Below are positions 43,863-53,590 of a DNA stretch of 64,000 nucleotides, piece by piece. Both the position numbers and the translations under genes were made by a program. The stretch is from Dietzia lutea (GTDB lineage: Bacteria > Actinomycetota > Actinomycetes > Mycobacteriales > Mycobacteriaceae), in NCBI RefSeq assembly GCF_003096075.1, contig NZ_CP015449.1:186001-250000 (forward strand), given 5' to 3'. Within the stretch, counting starts at the first letter, position 1; each line of letters opens with the position of its first letter. The notes beneath the pieces were generated by a model, which ran no database searches, was not told the origin of the DNA, and saw only the letters and a program-made list of their open reading frames with translations.

Positions 43863-44286
43863 CCAGTACGGGCCGGGGGTTGTAGACGATCTGGGGACCA
43901 CAGAATCCAACATTATCGGCGGTGGGGGAGTGCGCGATTCAATCCGTTGGCGGGCTCGCGCGGCCTCGGCGCAACTTCTCTCGCTACACGACGCGACTGG
44001 CCGCGCCATCCGACACAAGTGAGCGCCAGGACGTAGAGCAGAACCGGGACGGGCCCCAAGCCAGCACGAGTTCCTCAGGTTCCGGGCGATCAAGCCGGGC
44101 CGGTTCGAAGCATTGGAGGGGCCGCCGGCGGGAGCGTTTGGCTTACCACTCCCGCCGGCTGCCCAGTCGATAGCGACGTCAGTCGAGCCGACGGCGACGC
44201 GCTCCAGTCCGCGCGGTCCGGGTCAAGCGAACCCGACCCACGGCGCAGCCGATAGACAGAGATGCACTGAAGATCGCAGTCGACTT
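43863..44286. other. Intergenic, no gene recognised
   Basis: About 425 bp between two convergent genes. No supported frame; no clear hairpin with a U-tract. Confidence 0.4.
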
Positions 44287-45063
44287 CTACCGCACCTGGC
44301 ACTTGCCCCCGTCGATGGGAATCAGCTGGCCGGTGACGAAGTGCGCGTCGGGGCTGGCGAAGAAGATCATGACGGGCAGCAGATCCTTCTCAAGATCGCC
44401 GAGCTTGCCGCCCATCGGAATCTCCATACTCATTCTCGCATCGTGTGTGGCCAGTTCGTCCGGCGAGCGCCGCCCCCGAAACTCTTCGTACATCGGCGTG
44501 CGAATCGCCGGGAGCACCGAGTTGGCCGTGATCCCGTACTGGCCCCACTCGTGAGCGACGGTGCGTGTCCACGCCATGACGGCGGCCTTCGACGCCGAGT
44601 AGTGAGCCCCTTCCCGATACGGCTTCAAGCCCGAGTCGGAACCGAAGTTGAGAATTCTCCCGCCGCCACTATCGCGTAGCAGAGGGAAGGCAGCCTGGTT
44701 CGTCAGCATGGTCGAGCGCAGATTGGCTTCGAGCACCTCGTCCCAGGCCTCGTCGGTGATCGACTCGGCCGGGCATCTGCGTTCCACGCCGGCCGCGTGC
44801 ACCAGGACGTCGAGGCCGCCGAGTCTGTTGGCCACCTCTTCGAAGGCGGACTCGACCTCGGAGCGGCTAGTCAAGTCGCACGTGATGGCGCTCAAGCTGC
44901 CGGATCCGTCGACGTCGGCGTGTGCGATGACTTCCTCGGCTCCCGCCCCGTCGCGGTCGAGCCCAACCGTCTTTGCTCCGGCGCGGGCAAAACCGGTCAT
45001 GAGCGTGGCTCCGATTCCTCGGGCGGCTCCGGTGACGACAATTCGCTGGTCTTTCAACTGCAT
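44287..45063 (-). CDS. Short-chain dehydrogenase/reductase
   Basis: 258 aa from ATG 45063, with AGAAAGG upstream. Complete classical SDR: cofactor motif VTGAARGIG, LVHAAGVE, catalytic Ser in NFGSDSG, and YSASKAA. It ends in the usual ITANSVLPAIRTPMYEE and FVTGQLIPIDGG. An Asp after the second strand (GLDRDG) suggests NAD preference. It is on the same strand as the sulfatase and lies 455 bp downstream of it, after a hairpin. An alcohol oxidation step after sulfate-ester cleavage is possible. Confidence 0.88.
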   Translation of the reverse strand: MQLKDQRIVVTGAARGIGATLMTGFARAGAKTVGLDRDGAGAEEVIAHADVDGSGSLSAITCDLTSRSEVESAFEEVANRLGGLDVLVHAAGVERRCPAESITDEAWDEVLEANLRSTMLTNQAAFPLLRDSGGGRILNFGSDSGLKPYREGAHYSASKAAVMAWTRTVAHEWGQYGITANSVLPAIRTPMYEEFRGRRSPDELATHDARMSMEIPMGGKLGDLEKDLLPVMIFFASPDAHFVTGQLIPIDGGKCQVR

Positions 45064-45450
45064 GGCGGCCTTTCTAGTGCGTTGGCGGTCTTGGCGATGC
45101 GAGACCGGAAATGGTGCCCGAAGTCAAACCCTCTCGTAACTTCAGGCGTTGAATAGTTACAGTACGTCGCCAGCAGGGAAGAAGTGAGCCCCTTCGTTGG
45201 CGCCGGAGCACTTCATGCCCGACCACATCGACACGCGAGGGGCCGCCTGCTTTGCATTCGAAGCGCGGCACCGCGTGTGCGACTACCCGGGCACCCCCGC
45301 CTTCGGCGCAACTCCCGTCTCAAGGCCTCAAGCCTCAAGGGGCTCACAGCGGTTCGGCCGCCGGAGGCCTGGCGGTGCGCCAGGTTGTCTCCGAAACGGC
45401 GCCCCCCACCTCACGTGGAGGACCTGGGCGGTCGCCGGCGGGACGCTCCT
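45064..45450. other. Intergenic, no gene recognised
   Basis: About 390 bp between the sulfatase terminator and the SDR gene; expected to hold the SDR promoter. No gene seen. Confidence 0.45.
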
Positions 45451-45499
45451 CGGTGGTGAAGGCCCCTTCCCCACATGGGTCGACGGGGCCTTCCACCGC
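45451..45499. terminator. Long hairpin downstream of the sulfatase
   Basis: AAGGCCCC (45459-45466) pairs with GGGGCCTT (45485-45492), and pairing extends outward imperfectly through ggtggt and ccaccgcc. It begins about 20 bp after the sulfatase stop codon on the minus strand. Confidence 0.65.
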
Positions 45500-45517
45500 C
45501 TCGGGCCCACACCCGTG

Positions 45518-47863
45518 TCACTCGAGGGCCATGCCCATCTCGATCGCCTTTGCTATCCGCTTCTCTCGCGCATTCGGCACCTCTTCCCCGGGCACCCATC
45601 GGACCCAGCCCAGTGTCCCAGTGAATGGGAAGGCGCCATGACGCTCGTAGACATCCCAAGACACCGGCGATCGACGGTTGCGTCCCACGTCTAAGCCTTG
45701 GAATGGAAGCCAACCGGAGATTGCTAGAAATCCGTCTCCGTTGGCCGCAGCTACGCCGTCCAGCCGGAGGGTGACATCCCACACTCCGTTTCCGGAGTTA
45801 AGTACCTCCACGGCGATCTCATGCTCTCCCTGAGGGATCTCTACAGCGGGTAGACCGATCATGCGACCGAAGGCGTTCTGCTCGAAATGGAGCCGCCCAC
45901 CCTCAACGTAGAGCACGTACCCCCCCTCTTGACCTCCGTGAGCGAAGAGCACGCCCTGGTCGCCTCCCGTCACCGTGCAAGTGAGCTCGACGGTGAAGCT
46001 GCGTTGGTCGATGAGCCGACTCGATCGGTACCGTTCCAATGTCGGGGTGCCGGGCAGAATCGTCACTGGACGCGACAGCGACTCATCCTCGGAGGGGCGC
46101 CTGAGATGGGCTAGTCCCACACCTTCGTTTATCGGGAACACCCGATTGCGCCACGCTGCGTCATCCCATGCCTGCTTCAGCTCCTCGACCACCTCGGGGT
46201 ACTGTTCCGCGACATCAACGCACTGGGTCGGGTCCTTCTCGGAGTCGAAAAGTTCCCATTTGTCCTGGCTCAACGGCGTGAGGCCCGTGCGCTCGGGTCC
46301 GCTCCTGAAGGGGCCTTCGGGTTCGCGATTTGTGACCGCCTCCCACTTGCCGCGACGGAAACCCCGGTTTCCGTTGCACTCCTGGTACTGGTCACCATGC
46401 GTGGCTGCTGCCGTCCCGTCCCTGATCGTAGGAACAAAGCTGCTGCCGTCCAAGGGCTCGGATTGTCGCCCATGACGCTCTGCCGGTGCATCGACACCAA
46501 CCAGCTCCAGAATGGTCGGAACAACGTCGGTGACGTGCGTGTATTGACGCCGCAACGGGGTTCCCGACGGCTGGCCGAGCCCTCTCGGCCACGACATCAC
46601 CATCGGGACCTGGTGTCCCGCGCGATATGTAGAGGCCTTGTAGAGGCGGAATGGCGTATTGCAGGCCATCCCCCAGCCGCGAGGGTAGTGCGGCCACGTT
46701 CGGGGGCCGCCGATGAGGTCCCTCTCGTAGGCCAGCCAGTCCTCGTCCTGCCCAGCTCCGCTGTCCTGGGTATGCCTGAAGTACGCTGTCGTGCCCAGGT
46801 CCTGACCCTCACGCGACGCCCCGTTGTCACTGAGGAACAGGAAGATCGTGTTGTCCCACTCACCCATCTCCTCGAGTGCCTGGCGAATGCGGCCCGTGCT
46901 CTGGTCGATCGAGTCGACCATGGCCGCGTAGACCTCCATGTACCGGGCGAAGAGCAGTTGCTCGCGCTCGCTCAGCTCGTCCCACGCACAAACATCCAGG
47001 TCGTCCTCGTAGTTGCGGGGAGGAAGCTGCGTTCCGGGGGGCATCACCCCGAGCTCCTCCTGGCGTGCGAGTCTCTCTTCACGAATTCGATCCCAGCCCG
47101 CCTCGTACTTCCCGCGGTACCGGAGCAGGTCCTCCCGCTTCGCGTGCAGCGGCGCGTGGACGGCCCCGTGGGCGTAGTACATGAAAAACGGCTTGTCCGG
47201 CCGCGCAGCCTTCGACTCACGGATCATACGGATCGCGCGATCGGTGAGGTCGTCGGTCAAGTAGTACCCCTCCGGGTACTCATCCACGTCGACCACACTG
47301 TTGCCCTCCATCAAACGGTGGGGGTGGTGGAAGTTGGTCAGGGCCTCGAGGAATCCGTAGTACTGATCGAATCCCCGCTGAAGTGGCCACGACCGTCGGT
47401 CTCCCGCTTCGGACAGATCAGTGTCCTTGCAGAGGTGCCACTTGCCTACCGACATCGTCGCGTACCCGTTGCCCCGCAGGATTTCAGCGATGGTGCTCTG
47501 ATTCTCGGGCAACTCCGATGCATATCCGGGAAATCCTGGATCGATGTTGGTGACCATCCCGACCCCCGCAGCATGCGAGTTCTTTCCGGTCAACAGGGCC
47601 GCTCGGGTCGGGGAGCACAGTGGCGTGACATGGAAGTCGGTGTATTGGACCCCCTCCCGGCCCACCTGGTCGAGGTGGGGCGTCGGAATCTCCGAACCAA
47701 AGCAACCGATGTCCGAGTAGCCCACGTCGTCGGCCAGCATGATGACGACGTTCGGCGCCCCCGCTGGAGCCTCGGGCCGGTCTGTCCACGCTGGCGTGGA
47801 AGCAGCGAACGTCCTGTTAACCATGCCACGGAAGCCTGCATAGCTTTCACGCATGTCGGTCAC
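45518..47863 (-). CDS. Arylsulfatase-type sulfatase
   Basis: 781 aa from GTG 47863, which overlaps the upstream stop (GTGA). The sulfatase signature is complete: metal ligands in IMLADDVGYSDIGCFG, the formylglycine motif CSPTRAALLTG, GKWHL, and the second metal site FLSDNGAS. The Cys of CSPTR is the residue converted to formylglycine, so a maturation enzyme must act elsewhere in the genome. A C-terminal ~200-residue beta-rich extension (FTVELTCTVTGGDQGVLFAH) follows. It has no signal peptide, so it is predicted cytosolic. It would release sulfate from an alkyl or aryl sulfate ester. Confidence 0.9.
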   Translation of the reverse strand: MTDMRESYAGFRGMVNRTFAASTPAWTDRPEAPAGAPNVVIMLADDVGYSDIGCFGSEIPTPHLDQVGREGVQYTDFHVTPLCSPTRAALLTGKNSHAAGVGMVTNIDPGFPGYASELPENQSTIAEILRGNGYATMSVGKWHLCKDTDLSEAGDRRSWPLQRGFDQYYGFLEALTNFHHPHRLMEGNSVVDVDEYPEGYYLTDDLTDRAIRMIRESKAARPDKPFFMYYAHGAVHAPLHAKREDLLRYRGKYEAGWDRIREERLARQEELGVMPPGTQLPPRNYEDDLDVCAWDELSEREQLLFARYMEVYAAMVDSIDQSTGRIRQALEEMGEWDNTIFLFLSDNGASREGQDLGTTAYFRHTQDSGAGQDEDWLAYERDLIGGPRTWPHYPRGWGMACNTPFRLYKASTYRAGHQVPMVMSWPRGLGQPSGTPLRRQYTHVTDVVPTILELVGVDAPAERHGRQSEPLDGSSFVPTIRDGTAAATHGDQYQECNGNRGFRRGKWEAVTNREPEGPFRSGPERTGLTPLSQDKWELFDSEKDPTQCVDVAEQYPEVVEELKQAWDDAAWRNRVFPINEGVGLAHLRRPSEDESLSRPVTILPGTPTLERYRSSRLIDQRSFTVELTCTVTGGDQGVLFAHGGQEGGYVLYVEGGRLHFEQNAFGRMIGLPAVEIPQGEHEIAVEVLNSGNGVWDVTLRLDGVAAANGDGFLAISGWLPFQGLDVGRNRRSPVSWDVYERHGAFPFTGTLGWVRWVPGEEVPNAREKRIAKAIEMGMALE

Positions 47864-48876
47864 AACTTCTGGTCCCAAACCACGTCCTCGCAGGTGTGCT
47901 CCCGCTGCAGCAAACCTGCTTCCTTCGCGGCCGTGAGCGCTCTATTTGTCGTGGCACAGTCCAGTTCAGTCGACTGTGAGGCCATCGGGCCATCCTCGGA
48001 CATGGCTGCCTCTATAGGGGCTCCGGATAGTGAGTACCGGTCAGAGAGGATCTCCCGCGTGGCGTCCGATTCCGTAAGGACCCCCTCCACCCCCCGGGTC
48101 ATGGCGTCGCAGAAGTTGGAGGCGGTTTCGGGGTTAGAGTCCAACCAGCCCTTCGTCGACATCCACCCTGTCTGCATCACCTCACTCATCTCTTCGGGAG
48201 CGTCCTCCGCCCAATCGAAGACCACAGTGGACCTCTCGGTCCACTGCTCGGTGAAGAACGGGAAGGAAAAGAGCAGATCTATCTCGTCGGACTGCAAGGT
48301 CTGGAAGGCTCCTTCGCCGACACCGACGGCGACCAGTTCCACATCGTCCGGCGCCAAGCCAGCCTCCTCGATGAGACTCCGCACCGTGTACGTGACCGCA
48401 CCTTCCAGGGTGGGGATTCCCAGCGTCTTTCCCTTCCATGATCTGACTGCTGACTGCCAGTCGTCGGCGGTGGCTTCCTGGATGCCGCTGTCCGGCTTAG
48501 TCAGTATCACGCTAGTTATGAGTTGCGCGCTCCCGCAGAAGAACCGCAGGTCGGCCCCCGACTCGTTTGCGGCCGCCAGTACGGCCGGCGACTGTACGGC
48601 GACATCCACCGATCCGTTGGACAGCGCAGCGATGATGGGTCCTGCGCCTCGTTCCATAGCCACTGTGTCCAGCTCGATCCCGGCGTCCTGGGTGTAGCCG
48701 AGCTGCTGGGCGAGGTACATCGGAACGAAGCTCGGCACGGATGCGGTTGCTGCGACCACCGTCTCCAGTTCCGCGCCATCAGAACCGGCATCTGGACTTC
48801 CGCCACAACCAGCCAGAGTGACGGCGACGGCAACGGCGCCAGCGCCAGCTCCGAACAACGTGAAGGGCCCCTTCAT
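47860..48876 (-). CDS. ABC transporter substrate-binding lipoprotein, TauA/SsuA/NMT1-like
   Basis: 338 aa with an N-terminal signal ending in LAGC, so a lipoprotein. The mature protein has the NMT1/SsuA order: VPMYLAQQLGYTQDAGIELD, SNGSVDVAVQSPAVLAAANE, WKGKTLGIPTLEGAVTYTVR and LAPDDVELVAVG. Such proteins bind sulfonates, taurine, nitrate or thiamine precursors. It is translationally coupled to the sulfatase, suggesting a sulfur ester as ligand. Permease and ATPase genes are absent here. Confidence 0.86.
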   Translation of the reverse strand: MKGPFTLFGAGAGAVAVAVTLAGCGGSPDAGSDGAELETVVAATASVPSFVPMYLAQQLGYTQDAGIELDTVAMERGAGPIIAALSNGSVDVAVQSPAVLAAANESGADLRFFCGSAQLITSVILTKPDSGIQEATADDWQSAVRSWKGKTLGIPTLEGAVTYTVRSLIEEAGLAPDDVELVAVGVGEGAFQTLQSDEIDLLFSFPFFTEQWTERSTVVFDWAEDAPEEMSEVMQTGWMSTKGWLDSNPETASNFCDAMTRGVEGVLTESDATREILSDRYSLSGAPIEAAMSEDGPMASQSTELDCATTNRALTAAKEAGLLQREHTCEDVVWDQKL

Positions 48877-49103
48877 GATTTCTCCTCGTCTAAGAAAGCG
48901 TGGTTCGGCACAATCGCCCCTCGACTTGAGAGCCGTAACTCCACGCGTGCGACTAACTATAGTGATTCACATCATAGAGACAAGGTCTAGTTTCTGGGGA
49001 CGGTTCTGCGGGACAGCGCGGGGTAACGGTTGCGACGGCCGCTCAGGGCGCGTTCGAGAATCCGCGAACGAGACGAGGCGGAACACGGTGGCGTGCGGAA
49101 ATC

Positions 49104-49509
49104 GTGAAGAAAGCAGCCCCGTCGTTCGAGGCGATGCGTGACTCCATCACCGATATCGCAGGATTGCGGATCACCTGCAGCTGCGTCTCAGATGTCTACC
49201 GCGTCGCCAGGATGCTCACCGAACAGGATGACGTATCGATACTGGAGGTCAAGGACTACATCGCCCAGCCGAAACTGAACGGGTACCGTAGCCTCCACGT
49301 GCTCGTGCAGATCCCAGTATTCCTTTCTGACAAGGTCGCGCCGGTGACGGTGGATCTCCAGCTTCGCACAGTGGCGAGGGACTTCTGGGCGAGTCTGGAG
49401 CACAAGATTCTCTACAAGTAGGACCATGACCTGCCGCCCAAGGTTCGCGAGGAACTACTCACTTCCGCCCGCATAGCCAGCGAACTCGACTCGGAGCGTC
49501 TCCAACGCA
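49104..49509 (+). pseudogene. Fragment of a RelA/SpoT-domain (p)ppGpp synthetase
   Basis: The frame reads APSFEAMRDSITDIAGLRIT, KDYIAQPKLNGYRSLHVLVQ and TVDLQLRTVARDFWASLEHK, typical of small alarmone synthetases. The N-terminal ~60 residues are missing, and the frame meets TAG at 49419-49421 where Tyr is expected. It continues after that as DHDLPPKVREELLTSARIAS. Not functional as a whole enzyme. Confidence 0.82.
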
Positions 49510-49770
49510 GGTCCACGGGGAGAACCGCGCGGAGCCGCGGCGAGACGACCCCTTCGTGCCACCGGACTCGGTGCTGGAGCTGCTGCGACAAATACGAACA
49601 GGGCGCGAGTAGGGAGGGAGAGCGGGGGTTCGGAGCGGCCTGCTGCACTCATTGACCAGCGACGACAGTGCGGGAGGGGAGTCCCGAGAGTCGGAGAAGC
49701 CCCCCGGTGGCGATGCGTCCGGCGACATGCCGAAGCTCGCCGAGCCCGCCGCGGCGGAGCTCCCGCAGGA

Positions 49771-50034
49771 CTACTTGGGTGCCGGCTTCTCTGCGGGGGA
49801 CTCGTCGATCGTTGCGAGTTCACCACCGACCTCGACCGTCTCGTCCTCGTGGGCGACGATCTTGGAGAGTGTGCCCGCGGCGGGGGAGGGGATCTCGGTG
49901 TCGACCTTGTCGGTGGAGACCTCGAGCAACGGTTCGTCGATCTCTACCGTGTCGCCCTCCTTCTTGAGCCAGCGGGCGACTGTGCCCTCGGTGACGGATT
50001 CACCGAGAGCCGGCAACTTTACGGAAAAGGCCAT
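49771..50034 (-). CDS. Stand-alone lipoyl-domain protein (SucB N-terminal piece)
   Basis: 87 aa from ATG 50034: [20 protein letters not shown], then [20 protein letters not shown]. The Lys in TDKVDTE is the lipoylation site. This is the first lipoyl domain of dihydrolipoamide succinyl- or acyltransferase; the frame ends after PAEKPAPK, where the linker would start, and no catalytic domain follows. It may be a leftover of a truncated sucB or a small lipoyl carrier. Confidence 0.7.
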   Translation of the reverse strand: MAFSVKLPALGESVTEGTVARWLKKEGDTVEIDEPLLEVSTDKVDTEIPSPAAGTLSKIVAHEDETVEVGGELATIDESPAEKPAPK

Positions 50035-50293
50035 GTTGTTGTGACTCCTCAATATTGAGTTCGGGCCTCTGCCCGGCGGCGCGATCCGCGCCAGCGGGCA
50101 GAGGCGTCGAGGTTGTGGGCTATCTGGTCTTCGTGGCGATCCGGGGGCGGGTCGCGGTGGCGCCCCGTCCAGATGGTCGCTCGCCATTATGCTTTCTGTC
50201 GCCCGTCGGCGTCGGCGGAGGCTCCGATCCGGTCACGAGCGGACACCCGATCCGACGGTGGCCCCGTCATCACCACTGCGGCACCGAGATCAC

Positions 50294-50343
50294 GATGCCT
50301 GAACTCGGCGAGTCCGTCACGGAGGGCACCATCACCAACTGAC
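50294..50343 (+). pseudogene. Second lipoyl-domain remnant
   Basis: Codons for [15 protein letters not shown] followed at once by TGA. It corresponds to the beginning of a lipoyl domain, on the opposite strand to 49771-50034. Confidence 0.6.
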
Positions 50344-50394
50344 TCAAGGGGGATGGGTTACTCGACGGGCAGAACAAGGAGTGTGCTGGGATAA

Positions 50395-50555
50395 CGTGAT
50401 GGTCGAGTCATTCTTCTCAGCGCTGAAGGACGAACGCGTCCATCGGACCGACTACGCCACGAAAGCGCAGGCCAGGCGCGACGTGATCGCTATATCGAAC
50501 GGTTCTGCAACGGTCGACGGCGTCGTCTAACGCCGAGGTACAAGCGGCCGAATGA
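50395..50555 (+). pseudogene. IS3-family transposase C-terminal remnant
   Basis: Encodes NVMVESFFSALKDERVHRTD, then the usual continuation YIERFCNGRRRR in a shifted frame, resembling the end of orfB proteins of another IS3 subgroup. A single-base loss breaks the frame near 50487. Confidence 0.7.
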
Positions 50556-50629
50556 CGCGCCGTTCCTCGAACCAGGTTTTCAGCGAGACGCCATGCCCGC
50601 GATGGGATGACAGGGAAGTGAGCACGAGC

Positions 50630-51676
50630 ATGACACACGATGGAACGGACCGCTTCGTTCGAATGGTGGCCCCGCGGACCGCCGAGATCGTCGCCGAGGG
50701 CGACCTGACGCCCGGCGACGGCCAGGTGGTCGTCGACATCGGGTACTGCGGCATCTGCGGGACCGACACGCACGGGTACGACTCAGCAGCGCTCTCCCCG
50801 GCGGTCTTCGGACACGAGTGGATGGGCGTGGTCGCCGCGGTCGGTCCACGGGTGTCGCAGCTCGAAGTCGGACAGCGCGTAGTGGCCGGTGTGGGACCGG
50901 CGTGCGGCGACTGCGCGCAGTGTCGCGCCGGTCATGCCGACCACTGTGATCTCGCTTTTGCCGAGGCGAACGGGGTGACCGACGATGCTCCGGAGCACGG
51001 CGGATACGGGACTCGCATCCGGGTCTCGGCGCGGCGCGCCATCCCGGTTCCCGATGCGCTGTCAGACGTCGAGGCTGGCCTGTTGGAACCGGCGACCGTG
51101 ACCTTCCACGCGGTTAGACGAGCGCGGATCTCCCTGGGCGCCACCGTCGTGGTCCAGGGCGCGGGGCCGATCGGACTGTTGACCGCGCAGCACGCGCGGG
51201 CCGGTGGGGCGGGGCGCATAGTGGTCTCCGAGCCATCAGAGACACGGCGCCTGGCAGCGAGGCGTCTCGGCTTCACCGACGTCGTGCGCCCAGACGAGTT
51301 GCACTCTGCACTCGCCGAGGCGTCCGGAGGACTTGGCGCCGACGTCCTCTTCGAGTGCTCCGGGGTGGCGTCGTTACTCCAGCCGTCGGCCGAACTGGTG
51401 CGGCGGGGCGGCACTCTGGCGCTGCTCGGCTACCCGGGAACGGATTCCTCGGTGAACTACGGCGACTGGCAGAGCCGCGAACTCACCGTGATCGGCTCAC
51501 TCGCCTACACCCACTCCGACTTCCTCGGCACCATGACCCTGGTGGCCCAGGGCCGGATCGACGTCGCGTCCCTGCACACCGGCACCATCGGCCTCGACGA
51601 ATTGGAGTCCATGTTCGCCGAACTCGGCTCCGGACAGAGCACGCACACCAAGGTGCTCGTCGACCCCCGCCGCTAG
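50630..51676 (+). CDS. Zinc-dependent alcohol dehydrogenase (MDR family)
   Basis: 348 aa from ATG 50630; a GTG four codons upstream is an alternative. Catalytic zinc site: [12 protein letters not shown] and FGHEWMGVV. Structural zinc site: four Cys in [16 protein letters not shown]. Cofactor motif: [16 protein letters not shown]. It is a complete medium-chain dehydrogenase of the sorbitol/threonine-dehydrogenase type. Substrate unknown. Isolated among gene remnants. Confidence 0.9.
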   Translation: MTHDGTDRFVRMVAPRTAEIVAEGDLTPGDGQVVVDIGYCGICGTDTHGYDSAALSPAVFGHEWMGVVAAVGPRVSQLEVGQRVVAGVGPACGDCAQCRAGHADHCDLAFAEANGVTDDAPEHGGYGTRIRVSARRAIPVPDALSDVEAGLLEPATVTFHAVRRARISLGATVVVQGAGPIGLLTAQHARAGGAGRIVVSEPSETRRLAARRLGFTDVVRPDELHSALAEASGGLGADVLFECSGVASLLQPSAELVRRGGTLALLGYPGTDSSVNYGDWQSRELTVIGSLAYTHSDFLGTMTLVAQGRIDVASLHTGTIGLDELESMFAELGSGQSTHTKVLVDPRR

Positions 51677-51906
51677 CGGGTCCCGCAATCGACGACCAGA
51701 GGAACGGCCTGCCCACTAGCGCAGGTCGCACCTCCGTCAGCCGGGATCGCGGCGCCGGTCACGAACGACGCCGCGTCGGAAAGCAGGAAGGTGACGACCT
51801 CGGCAACCTCGCGGGACGTGCCCCAGCGCTGCAAAGGCGCCATCCGACGCAGTTCCTGGTAGCCACCACCACGCGCGACGCTATGGGCTAGGACCGCCCC
51901 AGCTCC
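51673..51906 (-). pseudogene. C-terminal fragment of an SDR
   Basis: The minus strand encodes [20 protein letters not shown], then [20 protein letters not shown], the typical end of a classical SDR. The cofactor and catalytic parts are missing. Confidence 0.7.
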
Positions 51907-52464
51907 CATCGCCGGAACCAGCTACGACCAGGTCACCCGCGCCGCCCTCACCGCCGCGCTGGCGGGCGACTACCGTACCCGCCAGGTCTCCATCGGCCCC
52001 AGCGGCGGCTCATCACCCCGCACCACAACGCCGACGGCCAGCTCGACCGCGACGACCTGGCCGCGCAGATATACGCGATTTGCCAGCCGCGGGGAACCTG
52101 GGAAGGCTCAGTCCCCTTAGGTCTCCAACCTGTATTTTCGGGGGCGGGCAAAGCTCTGCTCCGCCGCTGTGGCCAGTAACTCATGAGCTCGACTAGCAGT
52201 CAAAGATCACATTCAAGAAGAGATGCATCTCATTGTTCTCCGGCTATGGCTAACTTCAGCGGAAGAACCCAGATCGCCGCCCACCAGCGGGCACAAAGTG
52301 CTATGTCTGCTGAAGACTTGAGCGCTTCATACCGGACCCCGGCGCCGAAATCAATCAACGCCCACAACCAGCGTCCACGCCGACAGGGTCGGATCGAACG
52401 CTTCTGCTGCCCGGCTTCGTCCCAGTCTCCCCACCTGTCACCGATCACCTGGAGAGGAGTAGAG
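51907..52464. other. Decayed region with an unidentified remnant
   Basis: Around 51925-52080 the plus strand has coding-like sequence (YDQVTRAALTAALAGDYRTR, with a later shifted frame DGQLDRDDLAAQIYAICQ), but I cannot name the family. The rest shows nothing. Confidence 0.4.
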
Positions 52465-52915
52465 ATGGCTACATTCATTGCCCGGATCGCCGTCCGAGAG
52501 CGCGTTCGAGAAGGCGGCCGACGAGTTGCACGCACTGACCTTCTCCGCCACGAGTACTGGCGTGGTGCGCAGCCCCGCACTTACTACACCTTCGGTAGCT
52601 TTCGCGACGCTCGGGCGTTCATCGCTCACGAGGTCAGAACATCACGTGAGGCTGAGGGCGCAGATCATGAATCTCGTCGACGACGCCAGCCTTGAGTGGG
52701 TGGAGCCCGTGAAGGGGCTCGCGGAGGCTCCGCCGACTCGTCAGATTGCACTCCGCGGAGACGAGGACGAGGAAACCCGCCGCTACTACGAGCGACTTCC
52801 GGTCGAAGTCGACGCCTGGTGGCCCAGACCCCAGCCGCGTGCTGGTCGCGTTGCGGCCTCAGCCTATGACGGCCTGTCCGATCGTCACGAGGCACCCGCC
52901 GAAGGCGACCAGTAG
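52465..52915 (+). pseudogene. Frameshifted ABM-like small protein gene
   Basis: ATG 52465 has GGAGAGGAG upstream. Reading alternates between two frames: MATFIARIAVR, then ESAFEKAADELHALTF, then HEYWRGAQPRTYYTFGSFRD, then AQIMNLVDDASLEWVEPVKG. Joined, these resemble an antibiotic-biosynthesis-monooxygenase-like domain with a C-terminal addition (EETRRYYERLPVEVDAWW). At least three indels are needed, so it is dead unless the sequence has errors. Confidence 0.6.
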
Positions 52916-53590
52916 GGCTGCTTGCCTAGCTCCGGAGACGGAAATGAATCGGGTCAGAAGGTCGCCGACCCTCAGGCCGCCGAGAAGCATAGCTGCCGCG
53001 CCCACCCAGATCCAAGAAGGCACGGGCGGGAGCAACTCTCCGGAGACGGAATAACGGACCAGGAGTCCACCCGTGCCGAGCACAGCGAACATCGGCTGGA
53101 GCGTGGCGACGAACCGCTGGTGGGGCCAGTGCGAGAGTCGGGAGTAGATGGTCATCGCAGGACCGCCCATACCGGCCGTGTAAGTGAATGCGCCGCAGAT
53201 CATCCCGGTGATCGCACGAACAATCGGTCCGTCTACCTTCGGAAGGTCCCGGAAGGAGACCATTATGGCGAGGGAGATTAGTAATCCGATCCCGATCGCG
53301 AGCTGAAGCACTCGTTCCGGCACGACGAAGGACAGCCAGGTACCCGGGATGGCCATGAGAGCGGCCCAGGCGCCCAGTTCCAGCGCCAACCGTCGGTCCA
53401 CCTCTTTGCGCAGTCGCCACGCGAGTACGAGACACGCTGCCACGCCGGTGAGGTGAATGAGGCCCAAAGCGTTCCAAGGGCCGAGCGCGATGACGAAGAA
53501 CGGCGCTGCGATCAGTGCGAAACCGATACCGGTCACCCGAAGAGTGACGGCACCTGCAAGTATGCCAAACAAGAGCAGGAGAATACTCAC
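52859..53590 (-). CDS. TauE/SafE-family permease
   Basis: 243 aa with about seven or eight hydrophobic helices and the two family repeats (ITGMICGAFTYTAGMGGPAM is the conserved second half; GILAGAVTLRVTGIGFALIA the first). TauE/SafE proteins are thought to export sulfite, sulfoacetate or related anions. The ATG overlaps the stop of a RelE-like toxin gene by 4 bp, an unusual coupling. The sulfatase and TauA-like protein at 45-49 kb make a sulfur role plausible. Confidence 0.85.
   Translation of the reverse strand: MSILLLLFGILAGAVTLRVTGIGFALIAAPFFVIALGPWNALGLIHLTGVAACLVLAWRLRKEVDRRLALELGAWAALMAIPGTWLSFVVPERVLQLAIGIGLLISLAIMVSFRDLPKVDGPIVRAITGMICGAFTYTAGMGGPAMTIYSRLSHWPHQRFVATLQPMFAVLGTGGLLVRYSVSGELLPPVPSWIWVGAAAMLLGGLRVGDLLTRFISVSGARQAALLVAFGGCLVTIGQAVIG

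Noticed and set aside
46397-48697. 766-codon plus-strand frame
   Set aside because: It is antisense to the sulfatase and binding-protein genes, has no domain, and arises from GC-rich codon bias.
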